Shown here: positions 21,104 to 33,696 of the stretch, one piece after another
Numbering within the stretch: position 1 is the first letter of the stretch
Layout: each line of letters opens with the position of its first letter
Notes under the pieces: model-generated
Told to the model about the DNA's origin: nothing
The model's input: only the letters and a program-made list of their open reading frames with translations
Databases searched by the model: none
Source of the DNA: Cryptomeria japonica
Lineage: Eukaryota > Streptophyta > Pinopsida > Cupressales > Cupressaceae
Assembly (NCBI RefSeq): GCF_030272615.1
Contig: NC_081413.1
Location: 17,615,785 to 17,679,784, forward strand
Length of the DNA: 64,000 nucleotides
Direction: 5' to 3'
Made by a program: the position numbers and the translations under genes

Positions 21104-22095
21104 GGGTGAACTCACAAAGCTGGTTCCCACTTTTTGATACATCCTGATTTTTGCTGAAATCATACATTTTTTGGAAAATATAATTATTTAAGCTTTAAGA
21201 GGTCCCATTTGAATTAATTAATTGAAGAGAGTTAGATCAAAGGCTCTTAGATCAAAATTTCTTGGATAGAACCTCTCTACTTCTAAATCATACTTGCAAT
21301 GGAGTCTCCTTTGCATCTATCAAATGCTGATAAAAAACCAATTTTACATTATCTTTTGAGGGGTCAAACGAATTCATTTAGAAGTTTTGTTTTTTGGAGG
21401 ATTTAGTCCTTATTATAAGCTTTCCAAATAGTATAATTTTTAATATATTTAAGTTTATTAATATATTTTTATTTTATTTTTAATGAATGTAGGTTTTTCA
21501 CCAAACATGAACTTCTTTGTTCAATACATTGGGAAAAATAGCAAACTAATTCAAAAAAATTCTGAAAAATATCTATGCCCTAGGTATTGATGTCTTCTTT
21601 CTAACAAAAAAATAAAACTTAATTTTGATATATATAGAGCAAGTTATGTGTTCAAACGTACACCTATATCTAAATTATAATTAGCCGGACTTCAAAACTT
21701 AATAAAATAAAAAATATTCAACATATCACTATCAAACCAACTGCATGCCCTGGGTATTGATGTTACAAACCAAAATTTAAAAGAGATAAGTTTTTATCAT
21801 TTATAGAAAAAAAATTATACATTTCGGGATCCACATCACTCTTAAAAAATGTTGTTTCCTGTAAAAAACTACTTTTGAGGGAGATGGAAAAATCAATAAA
21901 ATTTTATTCAAAAAAATTTGAAAAAAATATATTTAGAATCTACAAAAAGGAGGTTACAAATCACTAGTTTACATCATCTTCAAATTCTTAACAATTTAAA
22001 AGTTATAGGTGTCGGAAAGTGAAGGTTTTTTGGAAAATGTTCATCTAAGTGTCAAAGTTGGTCAAAAAGTGGGAACCAGTATTGTGAGTTCACCC
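21104..22095. mobile_element. ~1-kb terminal-inverted-repeat element (MITE-like), copy in Tat LTR
   Basis: The ends form an inverted repeat of ~34 bp: GGGTGAACTCACAA, a variable dinucleotide, then CTGGTTCCCACTTTTTGA. Flanks show a 4-bp direct repeat TCCA (21100-21103 and 22096-22099). 992 bp, AT-rich, no transposase frame. The right ~147 bp are homologous, in reverse orientation, to the left end of 37105-38167. Superfamily not assigned. Confidence 0.85.
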
Positions 22096-22524
22096 TCCAC
22101 CATAACATATGAAGATTACCTAAGACAATGCAAAATAAAAGAAAATCACAAAGATTATACCATCACATGTCCAATAGGGTTTTGATCTCCATTCTTCCTA
22201 TCTCCATTGATATTGCTTGATATATTTGCTCTCAGATTTTATATGCACAAGAGCTCAACAAAGAACGGAATGTGGTTGCAAGTAGGATCGTAGTGTAGTC
22301 AATTGATCAAGTAGTTAGCATGAGTGATTAGGGTTTGACAATGAAGAAAACATCTTCTTAAATAGAAGACACAATATGAAATGGAGGGCTAAGATTAAGA
22401 GGTGGTAAAAGGAGGTCGGCTAGGATTAGAGGGTAGGTAAAAGAAATACCAAAATAATGAAAGAGGTAGGTAGTGTATGAATTAAGAGATGAATGACATG
22501 TGTCATGTGTAGAAAAAGCTAATG

Positions 22525-22756
22525 AATTAATTAAATAAATAAAGATTTATTTAATTAATAGTAGAAGTGGGATCAATTAAATAAATAAGATATTTATTTA
22601 ATTTAGGAAAGGGTAATTTAAATAAATAAATGTATTTATTTAAATGAGAAATAAGGCTAGAAGAGGATAAATGAATTAATTAAATAAATAAAAATTTATT
22701 TAATTAATAGAAGAATTAGGCTTAGATAATTAAATAAATAAAATATTTGTTTAATT
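22525..22756. repeat. Five consecutive A/T-rich hairpins
   Basis: Inverted repeats built on AATTAAATAAATAA...TTATTTAATT at about 22525-22559, 22575-22602, 22615-22645, 22673-22708 and 22728-22756, separated by ~12-28 bp of mixed sequence. Confidence 0.85.
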
Positions 22757-22782
22757 AGACATGACAATTTTGGGTGTCTACA

Positions 22783-25068
22783 GGACCAACCTTTACTTGA
22801 TATGGTCTTTTGTAAGTGCCTTGATAGTCATGTATATGAAATATGGGAGTACTCAATAGGCACATGACTGCAACATATGCAAAGAGACGATTTTAGAAGC
22901 TCTTAAACATATTACGTTTAAAATATCGAATCTATCAAAGAATATTCAGATATCAATTTTGGTTATGGGGTTGATAGAATGCACCGGTTCTATAGTGTGT
23001 TTATAAGACTAATTTATAAAGCACACTACTATGGACTTCTCAGATACGTGGAGAAGGTGAAGTGGATGAAAGAAAAGTGTATTAAAGGTTTTTGTTTAAA
23101 GATTGCAAATTACGTGGCAGATGAATAGACGCTTCAAAGGTTCATCAGCTAACACAAATAACATGCCCATCCCAATATATACGACCCCTCATGGTTTGAA
23201 GAGTGCTCAAGTGGTCAGTAGCGACCAAGACTGCAGGGTGTTTTGAAAATGAGTGAGAAATCTTAGGTCGTGCTTGAGAATACGTAGAAGGCTACGTTGA
23301 AATTAAGGGCAGCGTAAGAAGCTTTAAAGCATGCGCAAGAAATGACAGGGGGTGTCTAATAAAGAAATAAGGGTGTGAAGATAAGTTTGAAGATAACAAG
23401 GCAATGTGTAGAGAAGAAAAGAGTGAAGCAGAACAGAGATTGAATGCAAGTTGGATGCGGAGCATGCATGACTAGAGAGAACGAGCAGTTTCTGAGAGAG
23501 GGGCTAAAGAGGGCCATTTGTACCAAAAATAAATTCTATGGAAGTAGTAAAATTTTATAATGTATGGTACAAAGAGTAGAGGGTCCATTGAATGAAAATT
23601 CTATTGTAAGAACAAGCCCAAGGAATACAAGAATAGACCACTAAGTTTTGCCCAGTTGAAAACCTCATTTTGGTATAGGCAACTAGAATACCATGAAAAG
23701 ATCTATATTTTAACATTTCATCATAAGTCAATCGTAATGAAATGAGTCGATCACTCATCATAATCTTAATAAAAAAATTCTTAATATAGGGGGATTCGTG
23801 AGAGTTTTTATTATCATGGCACACAATATTGATAGATTCCTGAAGCCGTATCACGGGTCTCTCAAAAGCTACATGAGGGCCTACACTTCTATTAAAAACG
23901 ATAGATTCCAAATTGGAGTCTCATATAGTCATCTATCATATACTATCTAGCTAATACTTATTCACTGTCATAACCCTCCTTTACCCTCTTGAGTAATTAA
24001 TTAAAAGTAAAATAAATAAGATATCATGGAGCTATTTAGTGTATTTGTGCCTTATTTTTCATGAATATCTGGACCTTATTATGGATGTGGTCTATTTAAT
24101 CCAAAACAAGGGAGCCTGAAACTTTTATGGATGTGTATCTCTGGCCAAGTGCAACCTTCACATCAATTTCATTTACTAGAAATTTGACAGTTTGATAAAT
24201 TAATCGATCTACTTCAATTTGTTTTCAAGAGAGCTCACATTTTTTTACAGCTCACATTTTTTTATGATCTGGGCCATGAGAGACTGGCATGTTTCACCCT
24301 TTTCGATTGTAGCCATAAGGTATCATGCATACCTGAATTCCACCATACTAAAAGAGTAAAATAGTTGCCATACTTTCAACACAACTATTGAAAACCTACA
24401 TCGCTTTACTACCAGTTAATTTTCCTTGCTAAAAAATATGAGTACATTGTATTCCTTAGTGCTGAAGAATATAATAGTACAGTTTATCGAATCGAACAGC
24501 TCTAAGATGTATGCTGTCGGCTAGAGAATCTAGCCTTCATATTGCATGGATAATTATAATATCTTTCTTTTCATGTTGCATGGATGAATATTATATCTTT
24601 CTAGAGAATCACGAAAGAATCTATCAAAAAAGAAACTCATAACTCCGCGATATTGAGAAGTCCTTTGGCCAAGTGTACTGATGGATTTTCTAAGAATAGA
24701 TTGCCTAAATCTTCCACCTATCCCATTTTCTTTGTTTCAAATGTAACAAAACCAAATATTAGATGACTGAGAAATTATAGTAATGGAACTAGACTGGGAT
24801 TAAGGACTCGTGGCTGCCTGCAATTGAAAATTTGTATCGGTATTGTTTTTGTTATTATCATCCTTCATCATGTCTGCGGAATATTGTCTAAAGCATGGTT
24901 TAATAGATCAACCCACAACATTGTCTATGATTTCGCTGTCATCGTCTGCTCCTTCAAATCATTCCAATCTACAGTATTTTAAAAAACAAATATATTTTAA
25001 TAATACATAATATGAATGAAATTAATTTCAAGATTTCATTTATAATTCAATATTTCTAGTCTAAAACT
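22783..25068. other. Anonymous AT-rich DNA
   Basis: No gene, RNA or named repeat recognised. A 118-codon frame at 23555-23911 (minus) has no recognisable domain and is not called. Confidence 0.4.
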
Positions 25069-25205
25069 TATAGGGAGTTGAGCAGGCCATTTCTCTCAAA
25101 AGATACATCTGTTCAGGAAACCGGATTCCACTCTGATACCATTTATAGAGAGTTGAGCTGACCGTTTCTCCTAAAAAATACATCTGTTCAGAAAACCGAT
25201 ACCAT
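25069..25205 (-). repeat. Tandem duplication with initiator-Met PBS-like motif (copia scrap)
   Basis: Two ~65-75-bp copies (TATAG(G/A)GAGTTGAGC ... ACATCTGTTCAG(G/A)AAACCG ... GATACCA). The first ends ACTCTGATACCA, close to the complement of a tRNA-iMet PBS (TGGTATCAGAG) as found beside Ty1/copia LTRs. Probably a small minus-strand copia fragment. Confidence 0.45.
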
Positions 25206-28200
25206 CCCAGTTAAGAATCTCACAAAAGATTGTTAAAACATGTCACATCTCGAAAAAATATGCTCGACACTTACCAACAAAATCAATTCACCTTCATATT
25301 TCACACATTCATTCTGACTATACCCCAGTATTTCTAACCTAAAATGAATCCACATTCATATTTCACAAACCATTTATTCTGGCTATAATGGTTTTCAATT
25401 GTTTTTAATTTTCAGAAAAAACTGGTTATTATGGCTATTCTTCCAAACATTAGGCCATATTCTCCGTTTGGTTTTGTAAACATTCTTTTGTCATAATATT
25501 TGACTCTTTTTCACAATGAAATTTGCTAACTGAACATCCAAAGACAATATTGATATCAAGAACTGTAAGAAGGTGTTAACAGTGACAGCTTAAATGTTAA
25601 TTTGATATGTACATATAAGGGCAGTGTTGAAATATAGCTTAAATATCGATAATAAAAGATTGATTCATTCTCATCCTGTACTTCATTCGATTATGCAACT
25701 CTAGGTGTTTGGGGTACCGTTCACTTGTAAAATAAATGTCAAAGAACACTACTAATCATCCAGCAGCTCATGAAGAAAGTAGCACTAAAACATAAAGAAT
25801 TTTATTTTCTAATAGACTTTTCGTGACTCTAATATGGACTCTAATCTTATCATATATCCATTGCAACATACAATGCAGTCTAATGCTCTACCACAGCATT
25901 CTAATTTTACAACCTACAACTAGATAAAAGTATGTACAAATATTTTTTAATATAAATCAACATATCATTGTGTGTATAGTATTAATGATATAAAAATGAT
26001 TTGGAAAATCTATTTTAAGACTTCTAATTTAAGATTTTATTGTTTATATTTGTGTTAAGAAATCATATGGTATTTGTATATATGTTCTCATTATCAATCC
26101 TTGTGATTTATACTTGGTCTACATATCATATAATTACCTTCAATTTGATAGATGTTGATCTATGACACATTAGTATCTAGTTGATATAACCATTTTTCAT
26201 TTATTTGATATAAAGTTACTACCATTGAAAAAAAATCTTAATTATCATTTTATCTAATTATCAAGCTACTAACATTATTCTTGGATGGTATATTGTAACA
26301 ATATGGATTATCATTTTTGTGTTAATAAAGTTGTTATCATTGTAAATGATTTTATTTAAGTGGATATCTATAACCTTGTCCATCAATCTTTGCCTAATTA
26401 TCTTGGTGGAGAGTTCTTGGTTATTGAGTTTATCATTTGATGAAATTGATAAGTTGTTTTAGATAATCTTGGTTATCCTTGTTATCTAGTATCTTGAAGT
26501 TAACTCTTTTGATAGCTCTTGGTTATTACCGTAAGACTCTTATCATTTAAGGAATATTTTTTTATTACCTCATTTAAGGAATAATTTTTTTATTACCTAG
26601 GTATCAAATTTCTAGTACTTGATTTCCTATGTGTGTGGTTTTAACCTTGACATTATATCTATAAGGGTGTATGATTCAATTGAGTATTACATTGTATATT
26701 TTATCTTGATGTTACAATTGGTTCTTTTGTAGAGCATTAAAATTTGGGGAACATATCCCTTGGACCCAAACTCACATCTTAGGTAAACATGAGACCATCT
26801 CATATATAAAAACTTATTATCGAACACCTTATCTAAAGGTTCTTGCAAGCAGAAATTTTTAATTTAGGATTGCATCCATATTTAATATGAGTGATTGAGA
26901 GTTGATAACGAACTATCTAGGGAGATTTAACCCTAGAAAGGGTTGCATATGCATTGCATAGCTACGTGAAACATAGGTCATAAACCAAAATCAAATGTAT
27001 AATATTCTTTCATCCCATTTAGAAGTGGATATATAAGGAGCATGGTGAACAAATAAGGTTACTAGTTTGCGAGATTTGAGGTGAGGTTAAGGATGTTACT
27101 AGATTGAATTTAGAACTTACTTAAAAAATTAAGTAAATCATCCTCTCAAATTAAAACCTAAATGAATCATCTAATTAACACTTAAAATTAAACCTCTAAA
27201 GTGAATTTGACTTACAAAAATTATTTGTACTCAAAAGAAATTAAAAGTGTATTCGTTTGAATCCTTGATGCTTTACGTTGAATTTCAAGGTAGGTCTCAG
27301 TCTATTTATTTATATATTTACATACTCCTATGAGATGGCAATCTTTGTACACTTTAAATAGGGAAGCGAAGTCTATAATGAGTGTCTTAGGACCTAGATG
27401 GTCCTAGTGAGTCTAAGTCTCTAGCTAGAGAATGGTTTTATCCTATATGGATAGATGAGTGTCTGTCTCATATAGATGCATGCCTATCCTATATAGATGG
27501 AAGCCTATTTTGGATAGATGGATGCATATCTTGAATGGATATATGCATATTGTGGTGATAATTGAGATATATGATTTGGGTAATTACAAATTAACAACCT
27601 ACAACAGTGACATAAATTTCATAACTTTATTATTGATGAAATGTGACAGTGAAAAATAGGAAAATAACACCTATAGAAAATAAAGTTGTAGTCTAGAGGA
27701 AGAGAAGAAGATAAAGGTAAGAAGTTACCTTTTTATGTTTGGAAAAGATGATGTTAAACCTAATTGGTTTTCACATAAAATAGTGAAGGAATGTAAAGAA
27801 GGATAAGTGGGAAGGTGTAGCAATAAGAGACCATATAATGACATTGGTAACTTTGTTGTTGTACCAAAAGAAGAAGGTGAGGATAAAATTGGTAAGGAAT
27901 AAGGAATGGAGATTTTTTATTTCTACAATTCTTTTGATAATGGCACGTGTATAGATATTGAAGATGAAAAAATAGAGTGGGAAGATGCATATGGTGGACT
28001 CAAATTCATGAGAATAAAATAGGAAAGAATTTCAAGAAAAGAATGGAAAGAAAGAAGAGTGGAATGTAAAATCATAGGAAGGAAGAATAGGTGGATCAAG
28101 GGAAGGTACAACATTTTCAAATGATCACGAGATTTCACTCATTAAACATGCTTTCTTATCCGGGTTGTTTGATCGAGGAGCATCCAAATGCACAAGCAAA

Positions 28201-31200
28201 CATGCATGTATAAAAATAAAAATAAACATTTTCCTTTAATTTTTCTTTTATTGCACATTTTTTTTCTTGTCTTGTAGGTGAGATTTCCTTCATTTTTTAC
28301 TTACCTCCAACTCTCTTAAAGTCAATTAAAAATTGACAAGTTGAATGGATATGTTAAACTTTGGTTTAAAGTTGTTTCCATTTTTGGGAGTGGATCATTT
28401 AATGCATTTTGGGAGCCTTTTAAATTCAAATTTAAATTCCTATTTTGAGACTTAACGTCCCAAGATGCCTGATAATAAAGAAAGAGGAATGAAAAGATAT
28501 TGGCAATTGAGAGAGTGGTGCAAAGAGGAATATTGGCTACCATAGTGTAGAGGTCATACTAGGAGAATTCCCACACCCAAATTGAGAGGAAAAAGTAGAG
28601 GCATTGTTGGTTTCCGAGAAGGAATGCAATTCCTATAATGGAGACAGAGAAAGTATGTTGAATGAGGAAGAACATAAAGAAATGAAGACTGGAATTTATA
28701 AAAGGACATAATTAGGCACCATGAGGAGGATATCCAAAGAAAATTGAGTGAAATTTCATGTGCATGTAGCTAGTTTTTGTGTGTTTTGGTTAGATTTGCA
28801 AAAAGGAATGTTGTTGGAGAAATTTGTTTAATATTGGAGATAGGTTGTTTATTGTTTCCTATAGCTTGTTTTGGTTGTAACCATTTGTGATTAAATTTCA
28901 ATTCAAGCTTGTCCAAACAAGTATGCTTTCAAATTCAATTTATTTTTCATGAATTATTACTCTTGCTTCAAATTTATCGATTAACATTTCAAAAGGTGTT
29001 TTTTTGGTTTCTCTACAACAATAATTGATAATCTTTTTGGATTTTGTCAATTGTTGAGTTTCATCAGTGTATGCTATGTGAGTGAGATATTTAGTGGAGT
29101 CACTTCATCAAATTACTCCTTCACTTGCTACGTTTAGTCCATGTTGTGTTCCATGATTTGTTTGGATTAATGCAATAAGAGAATGTTGTAGATTGGTTAA
29201 CATGCTTAATATTTTTTCTAAATTCACCTTAATGAATAGTGATATTAGAAATTAAAAATAATTATTAGATCATGTTTTTGATGATTAGTATCATGTTAAT
29301 CATTGAGTGGTTTAGGTATATATGTATTGGAAAGACACTATAAAATTTATATTATATTGTATATGATGATATCAAATAACTTAATATTAGTAATCATTTG
29401 GTGTTGTTTCTTGTTATATTATGGTTTAATATCCTTCAATGTTGTGTATTTCTATTTCCATTAATAACAAGTCAATGATCAAACATGACAAAAATGCATA
29501 AGCTGAGTAATCATCTTTAATCTCCATTCAAATTTTGATAAATACATTTTCCATGAAAGCACACCAAATATGAAGATTCACCAAGCTCTAGGAAAAAAAC
29601 AATCAACCACAACATGAAGTTTGACACAAACATAATATTAATCCATAATAAAATCATTTTAAATTGGTTATCAACATATGCAACGACTATTTACACGCAT
29701 ATTTATAACTCTTTTGTCCCTTAAACTAGATTAAAATAGATTAGCCAATAATTCTTTTAGATTAGAAGAGAAAGCTTTCATCTAAGTTTAGTGACTGATG
29801 TTATATATTTTATCTACATGCTTAATTATCCACTCATCTTTTCTTCTTTATAAGCATGGGTCCTCACCTTTTCCTTCTTGTGAGAGCTTCCCTTCATTTT
29901 TTTCTTTTTATGTTTTAAGAGGTGCACTAATTTAAGCAACAACATGTTCATTGAGCACCTTTAAGAATCTAAATCAACAAATCAAGCAATATTAATAAAA
30001 AAAAATTAGGGAGTTTGCTAGATAAGGTTTTTCCCCTTTGGTCAAGTCCCTAGGATCCATTTTATCAGTCTTTGTAAAAAGACTAAAGAGAAGGAGCATA
30101 CATGGAATGATGTCTAGGATGATGATGCAAGTAGATGATGGAATAGATGATTCTCTATGCTTGAATAGTAATGCTATATGTGGTACTCTCAAATGATAAT
30201 AAGATGGATAAAGGTGAGCTAGGTATCGTCCTTGTTTCACAAGTTAATATTAATTGCTCTCAAGTTTCATAATAACTAGTTGGAAGGAAACAACTTGAGC
30301 TCAAATTTAAATTGGAATTCACAAGTTCTAATGTCATTTCTACAATAGAAAAATTAAACTACTTTAAATTCATAATTACAAATCTACCTTGAAACAATAA
30401 ACAAGTAAAATGAAAAATTTGGTTAGTCCTTAGAAATGTATGTAATAGAAAGTGAAGTATAAGTTATTTGCTAACTTTTATATTGAAACATATAACTTGT
30501 TCACTAAACAAGATAGGCAACCCAATCAAAATAAGTCCAAAACAAAAAATAAAAAATGTAAGATGCTTTTCACCATTACAACAATTAAGATAACCTAGAA
30601 ATTACAATATTTAAAACTGATTAAGCATTATAAATTATTCACAAAATTAATTAAACCCAATCCTACTAATTTTATGGCACGTGGATATGAATATTAACAT
30701 AGGAAATTCAAATATAGTTTGTTTAGAGTCTAATACAATGAATATAAATAGATAGCAAGCTTGTCAACTATTTCCACAATTCAATATACCATTGAAGGAA
30801 AAAATAGCTTTCAGAAAATTATATTATATTCAACAATTATCAATATGAATAAGAAATTTTATCAAATTCTAAATAACATTCTCATATTATCCTTTCTTAA
30901 CATGACAATACAAAAATACTTTTTTCTTAACATGACAATACAAAACTACTTTTAAAAATATCATAAAAAGACCATATATATATATATCTACCAAAATTTT
31001 CAATATAGAATATTGATATGTATCTCAGTTTAAAAGCTCTACTTTACTACATTGTTGTTCTACTCATGGAGTAATCATAACAATATACAACCTTTAAAAG
31101 GGCATAAGCACTTTAGGTGCTGTAGTTTCTATTCTATTATATAGTAGACGAGAAACATGTTTTACTACTACAAAATTACAGTAGGTATTGAACGAAGGTT

Positions 31201-31350
31201 ATGCTTAAGTTCAACATAGTAGATTTGAGAAGGAACATTCAATATGTGCATAAATATAATGGTGTTTCTAGCATTTAACAGAACATATTTGGTGTAGTAC
31301 TCGAGTTTGAAGTCTTATCCTTATCAATACTTCAGCAAGTCTAAGTTAGT
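25206..31350. other. Anonymous AT-rich DNA
   Basis: No supportable gene. Contents: the short minisatellite at 27430-27560, A/T-rich runs and scattered chance frames under 90 codons. No tRNA or rRNA was recognised. Confidence 0.4.
27430..27562 (+). repeat. Degenerate ~22-bp minisatellite (ATAGATGNATGCCTAT)
   Basis: Five to six imperfect units of TATAGATG(G/C)ATG(C)CTAT type. The 66-codon frame over it (27459-27659) is repeat translation (YRWMPIL-like), not a gene. Confidence 0.6.
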
Positions 31351-31680
31351 ACTTCCAGCCCATCTCGTAGCACTTCCCATGAACTTCATCAGCAACCAGA
31401 GCCAGGTCGATACCTGATGAACACAACCATTATGTCAATGAAGTAGAAGATGAAACACTATTACAATGTGTGACATTTTGATTAAGGATTTAAAATAAAA
31501 TTATAATGATAAATCTGAGCGATTTTTTAAACAAATAAACATATTGTTTATTGTGCTTCTGGATTCAATTGTATAGAATTTATTTATATCAACGTTTAGA
31601 ATCATACTTCATGATCTATCATCAGAATAAAAGAGCTGGAGAAATTTTTTTACACAGATGTAAATTACTTGGCCTACAAA

Positions 31681-31750
31681 GTCACATCATCTTATATAAG
31701 ATCACTTGCCCTACAAATAGTTTAGAGTCACATCATCTTATATAAGATCA
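31681..31750. repeat. 24-bp direct repeat
   Basis: An exact 24-bp sequence beginning GTCACATCATC and ending ATAAGATCA at 31681-31704 and 31727-31750. Confidence 0.85.
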
Positions 31751-32929
31751 AATAGATCATAACCATGCAAGTTTAAAAGCCTCGGTCAAGCTTGATACAA
31801 ATTTTTTATGGAATACATCCTAGTTTTGCACATATTCTCACTGTTATCCTGAAATGGACAGCCTTTGGACCATTTTTCAATTTCAACTTAAAAGATAAAA
31901 CAGAAACACTGGGGCATACAGCAAACTTCATTGCCTTCACCAAAAGATGGAAGGTAGCGATGTAGTGCAGATTAATACAACAACCAAAAAAATTAAATTT
32001 CACTTCGGCTAATACGCAAAAACTGTATAGAAAGCAAAACCTGGGCCAAACCTTAACACTAGTCTACATCCTACTTATGGCATGACAAACGTTCAAACCC
32101 GCATGAGTGCTCTGATTACTGTGGCATATTTGTTAAAATGAAACCCTAATACTGGGGAGGGTGTTGGACAAAATGAAACCCTAAAACTGATATAATACCA
32201 AATGAAGAAACCAGTAAAACAAATCATAGTATGACCTTAACTATGGAATTGTATAGAGGTCAATGAAGTTGATTAACCTTATGAACACATGGAAAAGGAG
32301 TAAGTGCATTCATTGGTGTTTGTATAGTACTATACAAGCAAAAATAAGGGATAGTAGTATGAATTCTAGGAGTAAGAAGGGTGATATAAAGCTCTATGGG
32401 AGGACTGTTCAAAAGCCTTTATTAGTGTACGGTATTTAGATATTAGGTTACCCAGAAAAGGCTGGAATAGGAGGAGCTCACAACCCAAGAACGGAAACAT
32501 AAGTTGGCTTCTAGAATATAAGCATGTAATTTACTCATCCTTATGGGCTGATGTGTTTGACAACCTACACACCATATTCTGTTTCAGATCCGTATAAACC
32601 CCAGTGCTCTTATAAATTGAAAAACAGGTGGTAACTATGCCTTTTGACTGTCTTCTTGGGCCATCAGTCATCTACATTATCTGCAATACCCATCTCAAAA
32701 GATTTTACCATTGATGTGTGAAACAGACAATGGTCCTAATCCCATCCTCTTTATATACATGGCTTGTAGAAACTTGTGAACTACGAGGAGACTCGTTATA
32801 CCATCTTGGTTAGTCAGTTACTATATGAGACTTTCAATAGGAAGTCTTAGAATCAAAGCAATAAAACACTGAATGAGTTAAGTAGAATGATCACTCTCCC
32901 AGCACTACCATAACATTATCTTGGGTTGA

Positions 32930-33180
32930 TTGCAGCAAAGATATCCCAATAGTCAAAGAACCCAAAAACAGCCCTATAAACAGTTATAACTTCTCAGTAT
33001 CTTACAACGCAGCGATGGATAGAAAATATGAAATCATAGAAACAGTGCAACAAAACCTTGAATGGATAAAATAACTGGAAAAATTACTCTCTCTTTAACA
33101 ATAGCATGGCATGATCTTGTCTTGATTGCAGCAAAGAACTTCAAACAATCAAAGAACCCAAAACATTTCCTACAAACCTA
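32930..33180. repeat. Two diverged ~100-bp direct copies
   Basis: The word set TTGATTGCAGCAAAGA ... CAAAGAACCCAAAA occurs near 32927-32970 and again near 33122-33162, with similar flanks (CTCTC, TCTTG). A local duplication downstream of the CLE-like gene. Confidence 0.6.
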
Positions 33181-33360
33181 GAGCTTTTCATCTGGGTATA
33201 GCTCCAACATAGCCATTATCTTATATAATTGCAGAACAAAATGGGTAAAAAAGTATGACCCTAAGAAGTTGATCGGTAAGACTGCTTACTGGAATATGAA
33301 GAAGAACTTTAACAAACAGATATGCACTGTAGAATCCTCAAAACTCTTTGGAAAAACAAC

Positions 33361-33696
33361 TCACCTGTTCTGTATAGGATTAGGGCGGCTAGGAACACTT
33401 CGAAAGCTGAACCCATGTCTGAACATGTGCACGGGACTTGCAGCACCCACATTTTTCTTGGCATAAGAATGACGACCACCAATATCATCATCATTATCAT
33501 CATCTTCCATAAAAGAGTAAGATACTTCCTTCAACATCCTTCTATTGAAATTCACTGCACGATATTTCCCCACCTTCTTGTTGTAATGATGATAATCATC
33601 TGTGGAGAGTTGCATTATTTTAGCTGACAACTCATGTTTACGCGCTGAGATGAATGGCAGAGTGAAAAGCAAGATAACAAGCAAGATTGGCTTCAT
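33361..33696 (-). CDS. CLE-like secreted peptide precursor
   Basis: 111 codons from ATG 33696 to TGA 33361-33363. Residues 1-18 are a classic signal peptide (Lys, then MKPILLVILLFTLPFISA). The middle is charged, with an acidic run near 65-71 (EDDDNDDD). The C-terminus has RSVPSRPNPIQN plus one Arg, matching the 12-residue CLE motif (R-x-V-P-S-G-P-N/D-P-L/I-H/x-N) at R1, V3, P4, S5, P7, N8, P9 and N12, with Ile10 as in TDIF-type peptides. CLE precursors of ~80-120 residues are secreted and cut to 12-13-residue signals read by LRR receptor kinases in meristem and vascular development. Odd points: Arg replaces the normally invariant Gly6, Gln replaces His11, and a splice-donor-like AG|GTGAGT overlaps the stop. 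No clear TATA box was seen upstream. It is the best candidate for a real host gene here. Confidence 0.65.
   Translation of the reverse strand: MKPILLVILLFTLPFISARKHELSAKIMQLSTDDYHHYNKKVGKYRAVNFNRRMLKEVSYSFMEDDDNDDDIGGRHSYAKKNVGAASPVHMFRHGFSFRSVPSRPNPIQNR

Larger units (their letters stand above)
3301..22782 (-). mobile_element. Ty3/gypsy retrotransposon of Tat type (host of a nested element), 3' LTR not found
   Basis: Read on the minus strand: 5' LTR (22782-21011), PBS (21007-20990), long leader (20989-18634), gag, protease, RT, RNase H, a second RNase H with D/E/D/D, and integrase ending at 3301. The second RNase H between the first one and integrase is a hallmark of the Tat lineage. All coding blocks lie in one frame when the nested 6574-14380 element and one TSD copy are discounted (7812 bp, a multiple of three). 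Three in-frame stops (16930-16932, 5311-5313, 3724-3726) and the insertion make it defective. The left end, including the 3' LTR, is missing or unrecognisable, so 3301 is only the end of coding. Confidence 0.88.
21011..22782 (-). repeat. Tat element: 5' LTR, carrying an inverted-repeat transposon
   Basis: Plus-strand ends TGTGTATGGT...GTGTCTACA, placed by the PBS on one side and the TG...CA rule on the other. Of 1772 bp, 992 are a later insertion (21104-22095). The far end (U3 start on the minus strand) has five A/T hairpins. No second LTR copy is present for comparison, so the outer end (22782) rests on the CA and the change in sequence type. Confidence 0.7.

Noticed and set aside
23555-23911. 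118-codon minus-strand frame
   Set aside because: No motif recognised, AT-rich surroundings, no supporting context.
33309-33627. Other frames overlapping the CLE-like gene
   Set aside because: Only the minus frame starting at 33696 has a signal peptide and a conserved C-terminal motif.
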